Shown: piece after piece, positions 62,022-64,000 of the stretch
How positions within the stretch are numbered: the stretch's first letter is position 1
Layout of the letters: each line of letters opens with the position of its first letter
NCBI RefSeq assembly: GCF_036417845.1
Contig: NC_089984.1
Location: forward strand, 34,259,447-34,323,446
Length of the DNA: 64,000 bases
Direction of reading: 5' to 3'
From: Apteryx mantelli
Lineage: Eukaryota > Chordata > Aves > Apterygiformes > Apterygidae
Position numbers and translations under genes: made by a program
Notes under the pieces: model-generated
What the model saw: the letters and a program-made list of their open reading frames with translations, nothing else
Told to the model about the DNA's origin: nothing
Database searches by the model: none

Positions 62022-64000
62022 GTGAATAATAAACATTGATTCATATAAAGGACATGGATGATTTTTTTCAAAAAGCTCAAAGGAAAGGACACCTATTTAC
62101 AACTCTACCTTCATTCATTTATTTAAACCTAACTGAACTGTCTTTAAAGAGCCTAGAATCATTAAAGAAGGAGATCTCCGTATTATAATCCAATTTCATA
62201 GCAAGAAACAGCCATGATGAAAATCTCCATCCTTCTGACTCCCTGCTTCCCATTAGATAGCTACAATATTTGGTTATGTCAAAAGCTGCATCAGAAGAAC
62301 ACAAAAGTGTAACTGGTATTATGTTGCTGCAGATCTCCTTATTCATCTCCCAGGTTAATGATGTTTGGTTCTCCTATACATTCTTTATCTCCTGAGTTTT
62401 AATTGCATCTAATTTACCTAGATAACTGAAAGTGAAACAGCTAAAGGACACAAGCATTTGTTCTTGCTTACATCTTCCATTTTAAGGTGATACAGTCAGC
62501 TTTTATTATTTGACAATGACTATTACAAAAATGTTAAGTTCTGACAGACCAACCTTGTAGTGTCTTTTTTGTTGTTATTCAAAATGATATTTCATGTTAT
62601 AGAATGAAAGCAAAACAAAACAAAAAATGTACTTGCAGGTCCTACTCTCCCAAATTATCCTTCCTCCTCTTTACTCAAATTTGCTCATTGCTGATGAACA
62701 CCATATTCCAGAGCCAGGAGACAAAGGTGAAGTGTGGAAAAGGCAAGAACTATCAACACAGTAATTAACCACTAAAGTTATTGCCAAATTTTTAAAATAA
62801 ACAAACCAAGAAACTAATGGAAATATCAAATCCATTGTGGACTACTTGCAGAAAGAACATATAAAGATTTACAGACAAAAATGTGATTTTCCATTTACTG
62901 TCTTTCATTTTAGGAGCAGATCCTCTGAAAGCATCAGTTGCTAGGTACTGACCTCACCCTACTGTAAGTCCTTTCCAAAATCTATTTAATTTAACAGATG
63001 TAAACACCCTAGAGACACACTTTTATTCAGTACTAGCGTTTCTGAAGAAGTTGCTGGAACTCCGCTAGAAGTCACAATTCATTCATGCGGACCACAAAAA
63101 CTGACTCCATTTGCACACTGAAACTTGCCATAGCATAAAAGGTTTTCAGTGGTAGTTTAAGTTACCTACTTTACTGAACTGCAACAGGCTAGAAATGCAT
63201 ACATAGTGAGTTATTTTGGCTACAGCTGAGGGGGCAGAAACTCCCTAAAACAGATTAGTAAAATAATTTGGAGATTGTCCTACAATTTCCTGTTTTATTT
63301 TACAAAAAGTAAATTATTAAAAGAACTTGCTATTACAAAGAGAATCAATAGGATCTGCTATCATTTTCTAATAACTCCTTAGAAGAAAAAAAAAGTAAAT
63401 AGATTGTCCATCAAAGGAAGGAGTCTAATTTTAAATCTCAGGATGATGCAGCTAAATTACAGCACCGATCTACAGTTTCAGTCTCTACTTCCTGAAAGCA
63501 CACAACTATGGATCTCCTGTTTAGAGAGACAACAAATGAATGTTTATGTTGCAACATCCTTTTGATGCTGCATAATTCTTCAGATGAGGACCTGTCCAGT
63601 CAACCCAAGTTAAATGCAACTACAGCCTGGACGGCAGATTGCTAAAGTGGCTTGCTTCTTTTCAAGCTGCGCTAGATTCAAGCGCAGCTTTTCATAATAA
63701 AAGCATCCTTTAGCTCAAAACAAGTCTGTTGGAAGACAAACGCATAACATGGAACAAACTTTCTAAGTTGACCCAAAAGGCATATCAGTTCACTTAACAT
63801 CCTCCCCCTCCCCTCCGGCCAAAAACCCAGCAAGTGGTAAAGAACAGTTAAAATTTCCACTCAAGTCAACATTTTTCTCCCCTTATGGAAGATGAAAAAA
63901 AATAAGGTTTTCTACCAAACTGGTTCTCCCTAAACAAGTGGATGTTTGGGCTTAGAGTTCAGGAAGGGCTGAGAGGTTGTTAGGTATTTACACGTGCTCA
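62022..64000 (-). other. ZDHHC6 upstream intron, no exon found
   Basis: The exon expected next, carrying the first zinc-binding cysteines of the DHHC cysteine-rich domain, is not present up to 64000, so the intron exceeds 1.98 kb. It contains an inverted repeat at 63664-63690 and nothing else I can name. Confidence 0.6.
63664..63690. repeat. Perfect 10-bp inverted repeat
   Basis: AAGCTGCGCT (63664-63673), spacer AGATTCA, AGCGCAGCTT (63681-63690). It stands out as a CpG-containing stem in A+T-rich DNA. It lies in intronic DNA of ZDHHC6. Confidence 0.8.

Noticed and set aside
1-64000. CRISPR arrays, bacterial operons, tRNA and rRNA genes
   Set aside because: No regularly spaced repeats, no cloverleaf or rRNA motifs, and the window is clearly spliced vertebrate DNA.

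Overview
The window is eukaryotic nuclear DNA from a vertebrate, most likely a bird and at least a sauropsid. The genes are split by GT-AG introns, the intron phases match vertebrate orthologues, and an old CR1-type LINE plus diverged MIR-like SINE fragments sit in the non-coding parts. Three loci are recognised: a decayed receptor guanylate cyclase (GUCY2G) on the minus strand at the left, ACSL5 on the plus strand in the middle, and the 3' two thirds of ZDHHC6 on the minus strand at the right. From memory of the mammalian map this is the GUCY2G-ACSL5-ZDHHC6-VTI1A neighbourhood of human 10q25, so the right edge should lead on to the first ZDHHC6 exons and then VTI1A.

Layout. 1-7061 holds four clear GUCY2G exons and a possible fifth remnant (end of the kinase homology domain, dimerisation helix, two catalytic-domain exons). 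The catalytic exon at 4564-4754 has a frameshift, an in-frame stop and no donor site, so I call the locus a pseudogene, as in human. 7062 to about 27450 has no gene that I can recognise. Two candidate ACSL5 promoters or first exons lie at about 27458-27657 and 30835-30955; both are inferred. The second coincides with a visible switch of the plus strand from A-rich to T-rich. ACSL5 coding exons run 37126-48836 (20 coding exons, 683 residues, intact), with a poly(A) signal at 49671. 49700 to about 55000 is a tail-to-tail intergenic stretch. ZDHHC6 runs from 62019 down to the stop at 55486 (8 coding exons in the window, intact; roughly the first 120 residues are beyond position 64000).

Function. 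ACSL5 makes long-chain acyl-CoA at the ER and outer mitochondrial membranes. ZDHHC6 is an ER S-acyltransferase that uses acyl-CoA as donor. They share a substrate, but adjacency in vertebrates does not imply an operon-like link. GUCY2G would have been a membrane receptor making cGMP.

I found no new system, CRISPR array, tRNA or rRNA. The most interesting points are the loss of GUCY2G, a palindromic pair of DR1 nuclear-receptor elements upstream of ACSL5, a candidate first exon whose upstream ORF would end on the ACSL5 start codon, and the strand-skew switch that points to a promoter.
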